Source of the DNA: a virus
Virus record (IMG/VR): IMGVR_UViG_3300021076_000208
Location: 1 to 40,798 of that record
Length of the DNA stretch: 40,798 nucleotides
Reading direction: 5' to 3' (one strand)
In this document: piece after piece, positions 29,773 to 39,050 of the stretch
How the letters are laid out: the number at the start of each line of letters is the position of its first letter
How positions within the stretch are numbered: the stretch's first letter is position 1
Program-made: the position numbers and the translations under genes
The notes under the pieces: model-generated
The model's input: the letters and a program-made list of their open reading frames with translations, nothing else
The model's database searches: none
Told to the model about the DNA's origin: nothing

Positions 29773-32700
29773 ACCGCGCTCTCGCCAACGTCTCGATTGT
29801 TGAAGCTGTACAGCCCGCAGCCGCCGCCCTCGACGTAGCGCATTTTCTCACCACGCGCCCCGTTCGCATCATCGAAAACCGCAATCCCTTTCGCCTCGAA
29901 GAGCGGCGCGTCTTCGACCTTTCTCCGTTTGACAATGAGAGCCTCGGCGCCATCGTCACCCGCGCTGGTCTCAACCCCGAAGAGTACGAGTGCAGCCTCA
30001 ACGGCGAACGCATCGCAGACAGCGAGATATGGTGTACCGCCGTAAAGCCGGGGCAGGAGATCGTCCTGTTCATTCGCGTGGCGGGCGGAAGCTTCGGCAA
30101 AGAGATGATGGGCCTGCTGATCGTGCTGGCCGGCGCGGTTGCGGGCTTGCTCACTGCAGGCGCCGCGCTCTTCGCATTCCCCGCGCTGATCGGCGCGCTG
30201 GGCGCATCCGGCGTCACGGCTCTCTTCGCCACCGCTGCGATGGTTGGCTCATCGCTCTTGAGTTGGGCGCTCTCTCCCGGAATGCCGGGGCCGGGGCAAT
30301 ACTCCACAACCTACGATCCCACCGGGCCGAAGGGCCTTGCGCAGCCCGGCGTCCCGATCTCCAAGGGTTACGGGAAGTTCAGTTGGTGCGGTAATGTCAT
30401 CTCGTCTTACGTCAACTTCGACGGCAAAGACGCCTATATCAACGTGCTCACTTGCTACGGATGGGGACCGGCGGCAAGCGTCTCCAATCCGCGCATCAAC
30501 CTAAAGCCCATCGGCAGCTTCCAGAATTGCAGCTATCAGGTGCGCCTGGGCACGAACGATCAGACGCCCATCGACGGCTTTGACCGCACCGTCAACGGCT
30601 ATCCGCAGGAAGTCGATCTGCTCGTCTACGGTGGCCCGGTCGTTGTCCCCGGAACCGGAACCAACATTCAGGGCCTCGACATTACCGTCAAGTTCCCCAG
30701 CGGCCTCTACCGCGTCACGAACGACGGCAACTATGTTCCACTCAAGTTCATTTACCAGATTCAGGTTGCTCCCCACGGCACATCGAATTGGTTCTCGCCC
30801 ATGTTCCCCAAAGACACCGAGACGATTGCCATCACGCACACGAACGGTACGCAGACCTGGCCGAACTGGGTTGTGATTCCTACCGATCGCTTCGCAGGCA
30901 GCGGCGTTGTCTACGACGAAGACGTGAGCGGCAACAATCATAAGCCCGGCGATCCTTGGACCGGAACGCAGACCGTGACCGTTGTCAACATGGACAGTTC
31001 AACTTCGTCCACTTCCGCAACCTTCACCGGAGAGTGGCAACCTTGCGACCCGAACATGAATCAGGTGCGCGTCCTCAATTGGACCGAAGGTTACCGCGTT
31101 GTGGAGAACGACACGCTCTCTCCCATCTTCGACACCGTGAGCGTCTACGGCCTTGCGCCGGGCCAATGGGATGTGAAGGTTCAAAAGATCGGCTACTGCC
31201 AGGACAACAACAATAATGTCATCTACGCCGACTCCACCGATGCGCAGCACGTCTGTGACGGATGGCTGTGGAACATCAATGAGATTTTCTGGTCGAACCT
31301 CTCTTACCCGAACATGATCCTCGTTGGCGTCAAGGCTCTCGCCACTTCGCAGATGAGCGGCGCCGATATTCAGGTGATGGTCGATATTGTCCATGACATA
31401 GGCGTCGATACAGCCATCCCTCCGCAACTGGCGGCCTACGAGCATGACAACCCGGCCATCGTCGCCTATGACGTGCTCTACAACCCCACTTACGGCGCAG
31501 CCAAACCGCTTGCCAATATCGACGTACCCGCGCTGCAGGCATGGGCGGATTTCAACGACGAACTGGTCACGAATCAGGATGGAACCCAGGTGCGTCGGCA
31601 CATCTTCGGCGGCGTCTTCGATCAGACCGGGGATGTGTGGAAGACGTTGCAAACCATCGGCAACATGAGCCGCGCGTCCGTCTATGCGATAGGCAACAAC
31701 TACACGGTCATCATCGACGGCCCTGCCGATCCCGTTCAACTCTTCACCGTTGGCAACACCACGAAGGACAGCTTCCAGGAGATGTGGCTGGCCCTCGATG
31801 ACCGCTGCACTCTGATCGAATGCGACTTCGCCGATGCGGCCCGCGATTTCCGCATGGACCTTCCCGTCTCCGTCATGACCGCTGCGGACATCAACTCCGG
31901 CCTGCAGCCGAAGGTAACGCGCACACGGCTCATTGGATGCACGAGCCGCGATCAGGCGTGGCGCTGGTCCTACTACCAACTCATGAGCACCAAGCTCACC
32001 CTGCGCACCATTCAGATCACCGCGCCCATCGAGGCCGTCTGCTGCCGTCGCGGTTCGGTGATTGCCGTACAATCCGATGTGACGCAATGGGCGGTGGGTG
32101 GCCGTGTGCAATCCGGATCGACCCTCAACACGCTTGCCGTCGAACGAACGGATATTGTGTTCGCGCCCTCTGCCGGTTGGACTGTAAGTGTGCAGCATCC
32201 CGTGATTCAGCGCGGCACGGCGACCATCTCTTCGGTGATCGGGCTGGTGGTTGGCATGAACGCGGCTCTGCCCGCCGGGCGCATCGTCAAGGCGGTTGGC
32301 CCCGATGGCACGGAGTACATCGTCACCGGCTACAGCGGCTCGGCGATCACGCTCTCGGCCCCGCCCGCCACGCTTGCCTACGGCCAGGTAGTCACGCTCT
32401 ACGATCTCAACGTGATCGACAATCTCGACGTGACCGCGGTTGCCATCACGCCCGCATCCGGCAACGGGTCGGGCGGCTCCGTCCTCACTGTTGCGGGCCA
32501 GTTCTCCGCTATCCCCACGCAAGACAGCGCCTGGGCTTACGGTCAGAGCGCGGGCTATCAACCGGCGAAGCTCTTCCGCGTTGTGGGCGTCCGCAGGTCG
32601 GGCGAGTTCCACTTCGAGATCGGCGCGCTTGAGTACAACTCCATCTGCTACGAGGATGTTGTCCCGAATTACGGCGCGATTGTTGGCGTTCCCAACTCGA

Positions 32701-33776
32701 CCCCGGCAATCACCAATCTCAGTCTTACCGAGCAGTTTCAGAACGGCACATTGACCGGCTCTTCCAACTCCGCCGTTGTGGCCGTGGGCTGGATGAACGG
32801 CAACACCGCCGTGGGCGCGAAGGTTGAAGTGCTTGCGGGCACGAATGGCACATGGACGAGCATCGGGAACATTCAAGGCCAGGGCTGCACCTTTGTCGGC
32901 TACATCGGTACAACCTATCAGGTGCGTGTCACCGGCTTCGATTGGCAGGGCAACCTGCTCGGCACTCCGGTCACCGCATCGATCACGGTTGTGGCGTCAA
33001 GTAATGCGCCCGCCAACGTCACCGGGTTCAGCGGGCTGCTGGCCAACGGCGGCACTACGGTTCTCAGTTGGACCGCGGTTGCAGGGGCCGATCACTACGA
33101 GATTCGCTACACGCTCAACCCAGCCTCATCCACTTGGATAACCTCCGAAGTGTTGTGGGACGGGACAGGAACCACTTGGACGGATACCACCGTCCGCACC
33201 GGCGTCTACATGATCGTTGCTGTCAGTTCGCTGGCTACCGGGAGCGTCGAGAGCGTCACGCCGTCCACTTGGCAATTCGCATCCACCGGCGTCGGCATCA
33301 ACCCCAACTCCATTGCTCCCACTTCGGTGGTGTGGGCAATGAACGGTGTAAGCGTCACGTCGAGCGGCGGAACATTCACTTCAATCTCACCGTATGGCGG
33401 CGGCATCAACCGTTCGGGCGCGTGGATAAACATACCGAATGTCTCCATGCAACTCAATTTCGCCGCGAGTCTGGCCGCCAATACGAGTTACTTCATCTAC
33501 TTCTACCTGGATACCAACCTCAACATGCAGACGCCGAATGCGGCAACGGGGTCGGGCGCCAACTCTCCCGAGCCGGGATCGCACAACCCGATTCTCTTTT
33601 ACGGATCGTCCGTCGCTCCGCTCGGCAACCTTGGAATGCTCGACGTGGGATACAACAATGCTCATGCTTCGACCGCCCTGGAAAATGGCTTGTTGGCGTG
33701 GTACTACACCTTCACCACCGACGCTTCGGGCCATGTGAGTAACCCTGAGTTGCTAAGTCAGTGCATCTCTCTTTAA
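29727..33776 (+). CDS. Central tail fibre / host specificity protein J with fused I-like domain
   Basis: A 1349-residue protein. An N-terminal beta-grasp-like region (about 40-115) resembles gpI. One or two membrane-type helices follow (MMGLLIVLAGAVAGLLTAG, about 125-175), typical of gpI/J junctions. The long middle (KGYGKFSWCGNVISSYV, FGGVFDQTGDVWKTLQTIGNMSRAS) is the J core, and the C terminus holds fibronectin-like domains (NVTGFSGLLANGGTTVLSWT) and a receptor-binding end. It recognises the host and opens the way for DNA. Confidence 0.92.
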   Translation: MESCEYTGEYTGEELDRALANVSIVEAVQPAAAALDVAHFLTTRPVRIIENRNPFRLEERRVFDLSPFDNESLGAIVTRAGLNPEEYECSLNGERIADSEIWCTAVKPGQEIVLFIRVAGGSFGKEMMGLLIVLAGAVAGLLTAGAALFAFPALIGALGASGVTALFATAAMVGSSLLSWALSPGMPGPGQYSTTYDPTGPKGLAQPGVPISKGYGKFSWCGNVISSYVNFDGKDAYINVLTCYGWGPAASVSNPRINLKPIGSFQNCSYQVRLGTNDQTPIDGFDRTVNGYPQEVDLLVYGGPVVVPGTGTNIQGLDITVKFPSGLYRVTNDGNYVPLKFIYQIQVAPHGTSNWFSPMFPKDTETIAITHTNGTQTWPNWVVIPTDRFAGSGVVYDEDVSGNNHKPGDPWTGTQTVTVVNMDSSTSSTSATFTGEWQPCDPNMNQVRVLNWTEGYRVVENDTLSPIFDTVSVYGLAPGQWDVKVQKIGYCQDNNNNVIYADSTDAQHVCDGWLWNINEIFWSNLSYPNMILVGVKALATSQMSGADIQVMVDIVHDIGVDTAIPPQLAAYEHDNPAIVAYDVLYNPTYGAAKPLANIDVPALQAWADFNDELVTNQDGTQVRRHIFGGVFDQTGDVWKTLQTIGNMSRASVYAIGNNYTVIIDGPADPVQLFTVGNTTKDSFQEMWLALDDRCTLIECDFADAARDFRMDLPVSVMTAADINSGLQPKVTRTRLIGCTSRDQAWRWSYYQLMSTKLTLRTIQITAPIEAVCCRRGSVIAVQSDVTQWAVGGRVQSGSTLNTLAVERTDIVFAPSAGWTVSVQHPVIQRGTATISSVIGLVVGMNAALPAGRIVKAVGPDGTEYIVTGYSGSAITLSAPPATLAYGQVVTLYDLNVIDNLDVTAVAITPASGNGSGGSVLTVAGQFSAIPTQDSAWAYGQSAGYQPAKLFRVVGVRRSGEFHFEIGALEYNSICYEDVVPNYGAIVGVPNSTPAITNLSLTEQFQNGTLTGSSNSAVVAVGWMNGNTAVGAKVEVLAGTNGTWTSIGNIQGQGCTFVGYIGTTYQVRVTGFDWQGNLLGTPVTASITVVASSNAPANVTGFSGLLANGGTTVLSWTAVAGADHYEIRYTLNPASSTWITSEVLWDGTGTTWTDTTVRTGVYMIVAVSSLATGSVESVTPSTWQFASTGVGINPNSIAPTSVVWAMNGVSVTSSGGTFTSISPYGGGINRSGAWINIPNVSMQLNFAASLAANTSYFIYFYLDTNLNMQTPNAATGSGANSPEPGSHNPILFYGSSVAPLGNLGMLDVGYNNAHASTALENGLLAWYYTFTTDASGHVSNPELLSQCISL

Positions 33777-33821
33777 CGGGTGTGTTAGCGCGGTTCTTGC
33801 GTTTCATCCGATGCTTGGATT

Positions 33822-36239
33822 ATGGGACTGCGCAAACTACTTCTCTCTCTCGGATGCGCGCTGGCGTGTTTCGCCGCTGGCGCGCAGACCGTCAATCTAA
33901 CCGCATGGAACACGAAGACGCTCTCCGGAAAAACCTTCACCGGAAAGCTCTGCATCGTCCCCACGAACAACAGCGGCGCGGTCATCAACTTCCAGTACGG
34001 TCTCGGCGGACAGGGCACGACGAATCAAGTCTGCTTTCAGGTCACCGCCGGCGTCTTGCAATCGGGCGTCACCGTTCCCGATACATACCTCACCAATCCG
34101 CAGAACCTTTGTCTGAATGCGCAACTGATCGACCCCACGCAATCTCCGCAGTGGCCGTCGAAGTCCGTGGTAGGGACGTTCCCTTGTCTGCAGCCCGCAA
34201 GCAGCGGCCAAAGCTGGTGCTCCACAACCGGCGGCGTCACAACATGTGACCTCGATAACTACGCGCCCGTCGCGCAGGGCCTTATCGTGCAGCAGACCGG
34301 CATTCAAGGGCCAATCGGACCGCCGGGCGCGAACGGAGGATTGCCGGGCGCCGTGGATATGAGCACTCTGATTGGCGCTGACTTTGGAGCAAACCTCACC
34401 GTCTGTCTGGCCGCTATCAATTCCACGTATGGCGGAATCTGTGAAGGCCGCGGCCTGGGTACAACGGCGCAGAGCATAGCCTCTCCCGTGACCATCTCGA
34501 CGCCCAACACAGTTATCAATCTTCCATGCGCAACCATCACCACGGCCCAGCAGATCGTCGTGGCGCCGGGCGTCCGCAACGTCACCATCCACGGATGCGC
34601 CTTTGAGGGTGGCTCGAACGCCAACGGGACGGCGGGTGGAACGGTCCTGGTCTACACGGGCAACGGCGCTGCAATCCAGGTCGGCGACACAACCTACGCG
34701 CAGAACACGATGGGTTTTCACATCGACAATGTGAACCTCAACACGGCTTCGGCGGGAACATCGGCCACCGGCCTCGCGTTCTACCGCACACAAGAGATCG
34801 ACGCCCGCAATCTCTACCTCAACGGAAATCAGTTGGCCAGCCAGACGGGTATCTATCTCGACGGCACGGGCAATTACACGGGCGGCTCTTTTGACTCAGA
34901 CACGCTCAACGGCTTCGGAGCGGGCGTGTATATGACCGGGCATCTCTCCGGCTCTGTGGCGGGCGATTTCACGAATGCCAGCACATTCACGCGGTTGCAT
35001 ATCGTCTGTCCCACATCGGGCGGTAATCCGATCAGCGGAACCTACGGCGTGAACGTGGTGGCCGGCGACGGCAACACCTGGAACGGCGGAGACGTTGAGA
35101 ACTGCTCGACGATGTTTCACCTGGGCGCGAACGCGGTGAATAACACGATCCTCGGCCTGCGCAATGAGCAGTCCACCATCCAATATCAGGCGGACTCAGG
35201 ATCGAGCTTCAACGCCGTCTTCACCGGCGGAACATTCTTCACTGGCGCCCTGATCGACAACGGCAGCCGCAACAGTTTTTGGGACGCCTTCCATCGCACC
35301 GTGAATGGAGTGAAGGGAGACTGGTATGCAAGCCAGGCCGACGTATCGATCACCGATCACGAGCGGCTTGGAACCGGAACCGGCAATGAGCGCGGGCGGG
35401 AAACCGAAATCCAGACCGACTATGGATACCGATGGATACACGGTTTCACCGACGCCACCGCCGGAGAGCAATTCTGGCACGTCAAAGATCTGCTCAACAA
35501 TCTAGACAGGTTCAACGCCGGCCAGATGAACAACGGGCAATCCTCCACCAACAATCAGACCGTCATCAACTCCGCCGGAACCGGCGGTATCGTCATCAAT
35601 GGCTCGACCAACGCGGGAACCGGCGGCGTCATCGTCAACAGCGGCGGCGCCACGCCCGCTGAAATCTACTTCATTGACAACGCCGGAAACGTGAGCGCGT
35701 GGGGCCAACTCAACTTCTACAGCGGCTCGACTGAGACTTGGCAATGGGAGTGTCAGAGCCTCACGACCTGCCAACTGCGCAACGCGAACGCCACAACTCC
35801 TATGTCGCCCTTCATCGCTTACACGAACGGCGGCACAGAGATCGACAGCCAGGCCGCGACCGCGGTGGTCGTAAACAACCACGCCACCGCCGGCACGGGC
35901 GGCTTCATCGTCTACGAAGGCGGCGCAAACTACAACACCGCGGCTTTCAGCGTGAGTTCGGCAGGCAACGCGACGATGACAAACAACGCAGTGGTCGGCA
36001 ACCACTTGAATCAAGCTGCGACCAAGGATTTCAGCGGAACATGCGCCATGACCAGCGGAACAACCTGCACGGTTGCGATGAATCACTCATGGACCTCCAC
36101 GCCGGACTGCCACGCCAACCCCATCGGCTCCACGCCCTACTATGCCAGCTACTCAGTGAGCAGCAACAACGTCACGCTCACGGCCAACACGTCGAACTCC
36201 GCTACATGGTCAGTGACCTGCATCGGCAACCCGAACTAA
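33822..36239 (+). CDS. Exported beta-helix fibre-like protein with collagen-like segment
   Basis: An 805-residue protein. It begins with a Sec signal peptide (MGLRK, then LLLSLGCALACFAA, cut near AGA-QT). Residues about 22-150 are the four-cysteine domain shared with 16977-17840 (C97, C122, C133, C142). A short collagen-like segment GIQGPIGPPGANGGLPG (160-176) and a long right-handed beta-helix-like region (repeated N-x-T and G-rich turns, about 185-600) follow, as in phage tailspikes and polysaccharide lyases. The C terminus has four cysteines. Position after J fits a tail fibre, but a signal peptide does not fit cytoplasmic tail assembly. No Shine-Dalgarno is obvious. Confidence 0.75.
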   Translation: MGLRKLLLSLGCALACFAAGAQTVNLTAWNTKTLSGKTFTGKLCIVPTNNSGAVINFQYGLGGQGTTNQVCFQVTAGVLQSGVTVPDTYLTNPQNLCLNAQLIDPTQSPQWPSKSVVGTFPCLQPASSGQSWCSTTGGVTTCDLDNYAPVAQGLIVQQTGIQGPIGPPGANGGLPGAVDMSTLIGADFGANLTVCLAAINSTYGGICEGRGLGTTAQSIASPVTISTPNTVINLPCATITTAQQIVVAPGVRNVTIHGCAFEGGSNANGTAGGTVLVYTGNGAAIQVGDTTYAQNTMGFHIDNVNLNTASAGTSATGLAFYRTQEIDARNLYLNGNQLASQTGIYLDGTGNYTGGSFDSDTLNGFGAGVYMTGHLSGSVAGDFTNASTFTRLHIVCPTSGGNPISGTYGVNVVAGDGNTWNGGDVENCSTMFHLGANAVNNTILGLRNEQSTIQYQADSGSSFNAVFTGGTFFTGALIDNGSRNSFWDAFHRTVNGVKGDWYASQADVSITDHERLGTGTGNERGRETEIQTDYGYRWIHGFTDATAGEQFWHVKDLLNNLDRFNAGQMNNGQSSTNNQTVINSAGTGGIVINGSTNAGTGGVIVNSGGATPAEIYFIDNAGNVSAWGQLNFYSGSTETWQWECQSLTTCQLRNANATTPMSPFIAYTNGGTEIDSQAATAVVVNNHATAGTGGFIVYEGGANYNTAAFSVSSAGNATMTNNAVVGNHLNQAATKDFSGTCAMTSGTTCTVAMNHSWTSTPDCHANPIGSTPYYASYSVSSNNVTLTANTSNSATWSVTCIGNPN

Positions 36240-36280
36240 TTGCTCGGATTCATCGACCCGGTACACGGTGAAGGTATGAC

Positions 36281-36310
36281 GGCTAGTAACTAGCCCTTTC
36301 GTCGCGACGA
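36281..36310. promoter_or_regulatory. Two adjacent palindromes
   Basis: GGCTAG-TAA-CTAGCC (36281-36295) is followed four bases later by TCGTCGCGACGA (36299-36310), a perfect 12-bp palindrome. Both lie in the 95-bp gap before the lysis-region genes. They may be operators or a small terminator. GGAGGAAAGA for the next gene follows. Confidence 0.6.
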
Positions 36311-36334
36311 TAACAACCAACCGGAGGAAAGAAT

Positions 36335-36667
36335 ATGAGCTTGCAGGCAATCGGAAATTTCTTCAAGAAGATCGGGGTGGACATTAAGAAGGTCATTACC
36401 TACCTTCCCACCCTGGAAGTGAAGTTCACCAAGGCTGTGAAGGACGCGCAGAGCGACACCGCCGAAACCATCACCACGGGGAAGCCGTTCATCTCCGCTG
36501 TTGCCGTGGCCTCGGCGAACATCGCAGCCGCCGCTGCACAGAAGGGCCTCAACTGGCAGAACGATACCGCTGCGGTGGCATCGGTCGAAGCCGCATTCAA
36601 ACTGTGGCCGGCCTTTTGGGCGGCAATCGAGAAGGAAGGCTCGGACATTACCGGCGATTTGAAGTAA
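36335..36667 (+). CDS. Hypothetical protein at the start of the lysis region
   Basis: A 110-residue protein with an amphipathic N terminus (MSLQAIGNFFKKIGVDIKKVI) and a moderately hydrophobic helix (FISAVAVASANIAAAAAQKG, about 50-70). It is followed by a terminator. I do not recognise the family. A holin-related role is possible because of position, but the helix is weak as a membrane segment. GGAGGAAAG precedes the ATG at 36335. Confidence 0.6.
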   Translation: MSLQAIGNFFKKIGVDIKKVITYLPTLEVKFTKAVKDAQSDTAETITTGKPFISAVAVASANIAAAAAQKGLNWQNDTAAVASVEAAFKLWPAFWAAIEKEGSDITGDLK

Positions 36668-36686
36668 CTCGATCTCAGTAGTCAGA

Positions 36687-36711
36687 AAAGCCCCGTGAAT
36701 AGCGGGGCTTT
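36687..36711 (+). terminator. Intrinsic terminator
   Basis: AAAGCCCCG (36687-36695) pairs with CGGGGCTTT (36703-36711) over 9 bp with a 7-nt loop. The T-run is short (TTTACT). It stands 20 bp after the preceding stop. Confidence 0.85.
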
Positions 36712-36748
36712 ACTGTCTGCGGTAATAGTGGACTCAGGGAGCCACGCC

Positions 36749-37042
36749 ATGTCTTTCGATGACACCACCGCCATCCATGAACTGACGAACGAAGTGCGCG
36801 GAATGCGCGGTGATCTTCGCGACACACTTACCAAGCTGTTCGGAGACGCCACCGCAGAAAACTCGCATGGCCGCGTTCCACGCCTGGAAATGCAGGTTGA
36901 CGATCACGAGAAACGCATCGATACCCTCGAAACCCTGAAACAGCGCGGGGCTGGCGCGTGGTGGGTGATTCTGCGCATTGCCGCCGTAGTGACCGTCTGC
37001 GCCGATCTGCTCTATCACATCTCTGAAATAGTGAGGCACTGA
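36749..37042 (+). CDS. Holin candidate (coiled coil plus C-terminal membrane helix)
   Basis: A 97-residue protein. A coiled-coil-like N-terminal region (TAIHELTNEVRGMRGDLRD, RLEMQVDDHEKRIDTLETL) is followed by one membrane helix (AWWVILRIAAVVTVCADLLY, about 70-90). This is the layout of XhlA-type membrane lysis proteins, and the lysozyme gene is nearby. The start at 36749 is taken because the earlier open frame lies in the terminator. The stop overlaps the next gene by one base. Confidence 0.6.
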   Translation: MSFDDTTAIHELTNEVRGMRGDLRDTLTKLFGDATAENSHGRVPRLEMQVDDHEKRIDTLETLKQRGAGAWWVILRIAAVVTVCADLLYHISEIVRH

Positions 37043-38172
37043 TGGCCCCGCAAACGATTCCTATCAGCAAACAGAAGCAGATTGCTCGGCTCGTGGCCGA
37101 TGGCCTCTCGGATCGCGCCATAGGCCGTCGCCTGGGCATCCACAACACGACGGTTCTCAAGTACCGGACCGCGCCCGCGAAGCCCGCGCCGAAGTCCCCC
37201 GAAGAGTTGGAAGCGGACATTCACAAGCGCCTGCGCCAGGCTCCGCTCACGGTAGACGATCTGGCCGAAATGATGGGTATGACTGCGCCCTCAATCCGGC
37301 GCGCGGTGGGCCGCATGAAAGAGCGCGGCGTCCTGCTTGCCGAGCATCCCGGCGGCGTCTTCGAGGCTGTATCCACCGTCAACCTTGCACCGGGCCGCTT
37401 CGAGATCAAAGGCAACCCGCGCGATGAATGGACGCATATCTTCGGCGTCACGTCGGACAATCACCTATGTAGCAAATACGCGCGGCTCGACGTGCTCAAT
37501 GCGGCTTACGATCACTTCGAGCGCCGGGGTATCACCCACGTCTTCAACGCCGGCAACTGGGTGGACGGCGAAGCCCGCTTCAACAAAACCGAACTCCTCA
37601 CGGCGCCGGGCATGGACAATCAGCTTGACTACCTGATCGACAAGTTCCCCGTGCGCAAGGGCATCACAACTCACTTTATTGCGGGCGACGATCACGAGGG
37701 ATGGTACGCGCAACGCGAAGGCATCGAGATCGGGCGCTATCTCGAAAGCCGCGCCACGGCTGCGGGCCGCAACGATCTTCATTACCTCGGCTATGCCGAG
37801 TGCGACGTTGCTCTCAAATGCGGTTCTGGGGCCGCTGTGGCCCGCGTGGTGCATCCGGGCGGCGGCTCGGCCTATGCCATCTCCTACACCGACCAGAAGC
37901 GCGTGGAGAGCTATCAGGGCGGCGAGAAACCCCAGCTTGAGATCGTTGGCCACTACCACAAATTCAATTACGGTTTCCCGCGCGAAGTTCACACCGTGCA
38001 GGCCGGGTGTACCTGCGATCAGAGTCTCTTCATGCGCAAGAAGCGCCTGCAGGCGCACGTCGGCTTTGTCGAGTTGCGCATCAAGCAGGACTCCGCCGGC
38101 GTCATTACCCGCTTCGGCGTCGAGTGGTTCCCATTCTTCGACCGCGGCTACTACGAAAAGAGGTACAAGTGA
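37042..38172 (+). CDS. HTH-calcineurin-like metallophosphatase fusion
   Basis: A 376-residue protein. Residues 8-42 form a Hin-like helix-turn-helix (LVADGLSDRAIGRRLGIHNTT), residues about 55-112 a winged helix (LTVDDLAEMMGMTAPSIRRAVG), and the rest a metallophosphatase with D139-x-H141 (SDNH), GN-x2-D (AGNWVDG), GDDHE (216-219) and GHYH motifs. The second ligand is Asn (GN) rather than the usual Asp of GD. Domain order suggests an enzyme directed to DNA, for example a nuclease or phosphatase. It is coupled to both neighbours, and lies inside the lysis genes, which is unexpected. Confidence 0.85.
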   Translation: MAPQTIPISKQKQIARLVADGLSDRAIGRRLGIHNTTVLKYRTAPAKPAPKSPEELEADIHKRLRQAPLTVDDLAEMMGMTAPSIRRAVGRMKERGVLLAEHPGGVFEAVSTVNLAPGRFEIKGNPRDEWTHIFGVTSDNHLCSKYARLDVLNAAYDHFERRGITHVFNAGNWVDGEARFNKTELLTAPGMDNQLDYLIDKFPVRKGITTHFIAGDDHEGWYAQREGIEIGRYLESRATAAGRNDLHYLGYAECDVALKCGSGAAVARVVHPGGGSAYAISYTDQKRVESYQGGEKPQLEIVGHYHKFNYGFPREVHTVQAGCTCDQSLFMRKKRLQAHVGFVELRIKQDSAGVITRFGVEWFPFFDRGYYEKRYK

Positions 38173-38621
38173 ACTCGCTCCAATTCAGCGCCGCCGGGCT
38201 TGCTCTTCTCAAGTTCTCCGAAGGATTCCGCGCCGCAACCTATCTCGACGTGGCCGGAATCCCCACCATCGGTTACGGCCATCGCATCATGCCGGGTGAG
38301 AAGTTCCCGCTCGGCGTTACCGAGACCGAAGCATCGGGCATTCTATCCGCCGATGTGATCTCCGCCGAGAAGGCCGTCCTGCGCCTGGTCCGTGTACCGC
38401 TCACGCAAGGCCAGTTCGATGCGCTGGTTGACTTCACATACAACCTGGGCGCCGGGAAGCTCGGGGCCTCGACACTGTTGACCGATCTCAACTCCGGCCA
38501 GTACAGCTCGGCGGCTCTGCAGTTGCTCCGCTGGGATCACTCCGGATCGAGACAACTCGCAGCCCTCACCGCCCGGCGCAAAGCGGAGTTCGCGCTCTGG
38601 CAGGGCAGCGCCGCGGCCTGA
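38169..38621 (+). CDS. Endolysin, GH24 (T4-type) lysozyme
   Basis: A 150-residue muramidase with the catalytic triad E18-x8-D27-x5-T33 (FSEGFRAATYLDVAGIPTIGYGHR spans it). VDFTYNLGAG and RRKAEF are further family segments. It cuts the glycan backbone of the cell wall at the end of infection. No signal peptide or SAR anchor is present, so it needs a holin. It starts at GTG 38169 (GTGA overlap with the metallophosphatase stop). Confidence 0.93.
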   Translation: MNSLQFSAAGLALLKFSEGFRAATYLDVAGIPTIGYGHRIMPGEKFPLGVTETEASGILSADVISAEKAVLRLVRVPLTQGQFDALVDFTYNLGAGKLGASTLLTDLNSGQYSSAALQLLRWDHSGSRQLAALTARRKAEFALWQGSAAA

Positions 38622-38663
38622 TTTCTTTTCAATCGATCACGCACCAAAACCAAAAGGAGAAGT

Positions 38664-39050
38664 ATGCCCGCAGATTGCAAGACAGAGAAAGCTGTCTTTG
38701 AGGACGGCAGTACACGGTCCGTCCTCAAAGAGCGGTACGATTTAATCCCGAAAGTCGCCATGGACGCCCTCGCGCGCCGGTTGGCGTTGGGCGCCAAAAC
38801 GCATGGCGAGAACAACTGGCGGTGCGGTGGCACTGAGTTCCGCAAGGCAAGCATCAACCACCTGATGCGCCATTTGCTTGACTACATCGAACACGGCAAC
38901 GCCAACGATGACAACACGGCAGCGATCATCTGCAATGCCGCGTTCCTGTGTCACTTTGAGGCCAAAGACCCGTTCGCGGGCTGCGATCCTGTCAACGATA
39001 CACCGCCCGAACCGCCGCCTCCGTCGAACCGGAGACAGCGCGCGCGTTGA
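38664..39050 (+). CDS. dATP/dGTP diphosphohydrolase-like protein
   Basis: A 128-residue protein with RYDLIPKVAMDALARRLALGAKTHGENNW, then FRKASINHLMRHLLDYIEHG and DDNTAAIICNAAFLCHFE. The combination of RYDLIP, G-x-NW, H-x2-RH and a helical D/N-rich end matches the dATP/dGTP diphosphohydrolase N-terminal family (MazG-like all-alpha). Such proteins trim deoxynucleotide pools. AAGGAG precedes the ATG. Its last 59 bp overlap the 3' end of the integrase on the other strand. Confidence 0.75.
   Translation: MPADCKTEKAVFEDGSTRSVLKERYDLIPKVAMDALARRLALGAKTHGENNWRCGGTEFRKASINHLMRHLLDYIEHGNANDDNTAAIICNAAFLCHFEAKDPFAGCDPVNDTPPEPPPPSNRRQRAR

Noticed and set aside
30999-32876. Minus-strand open frame of 625 codons inside the J gene
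   Set aside because: It lies opposite a clear J protein. Composition is Arg-, His- and Gly-rich without motifs, as expected for antisense of high-GC coding DNA. The same applies to 8846-9922, 13200-14192, 19422-20738 and 21694-23238 on the minus strand.
33831-33880. Lipoprotein signal in the 33822-36239 protein
   Set aside because: Cysteines at 12 and 16 lack a good lipobox; an AGA-QT signal peptidase I site fits better.
38169-38250. SAR-type or secreted endolysin
   Set aside because: The N terminus has no long hydrophobic helix or signal peptide.
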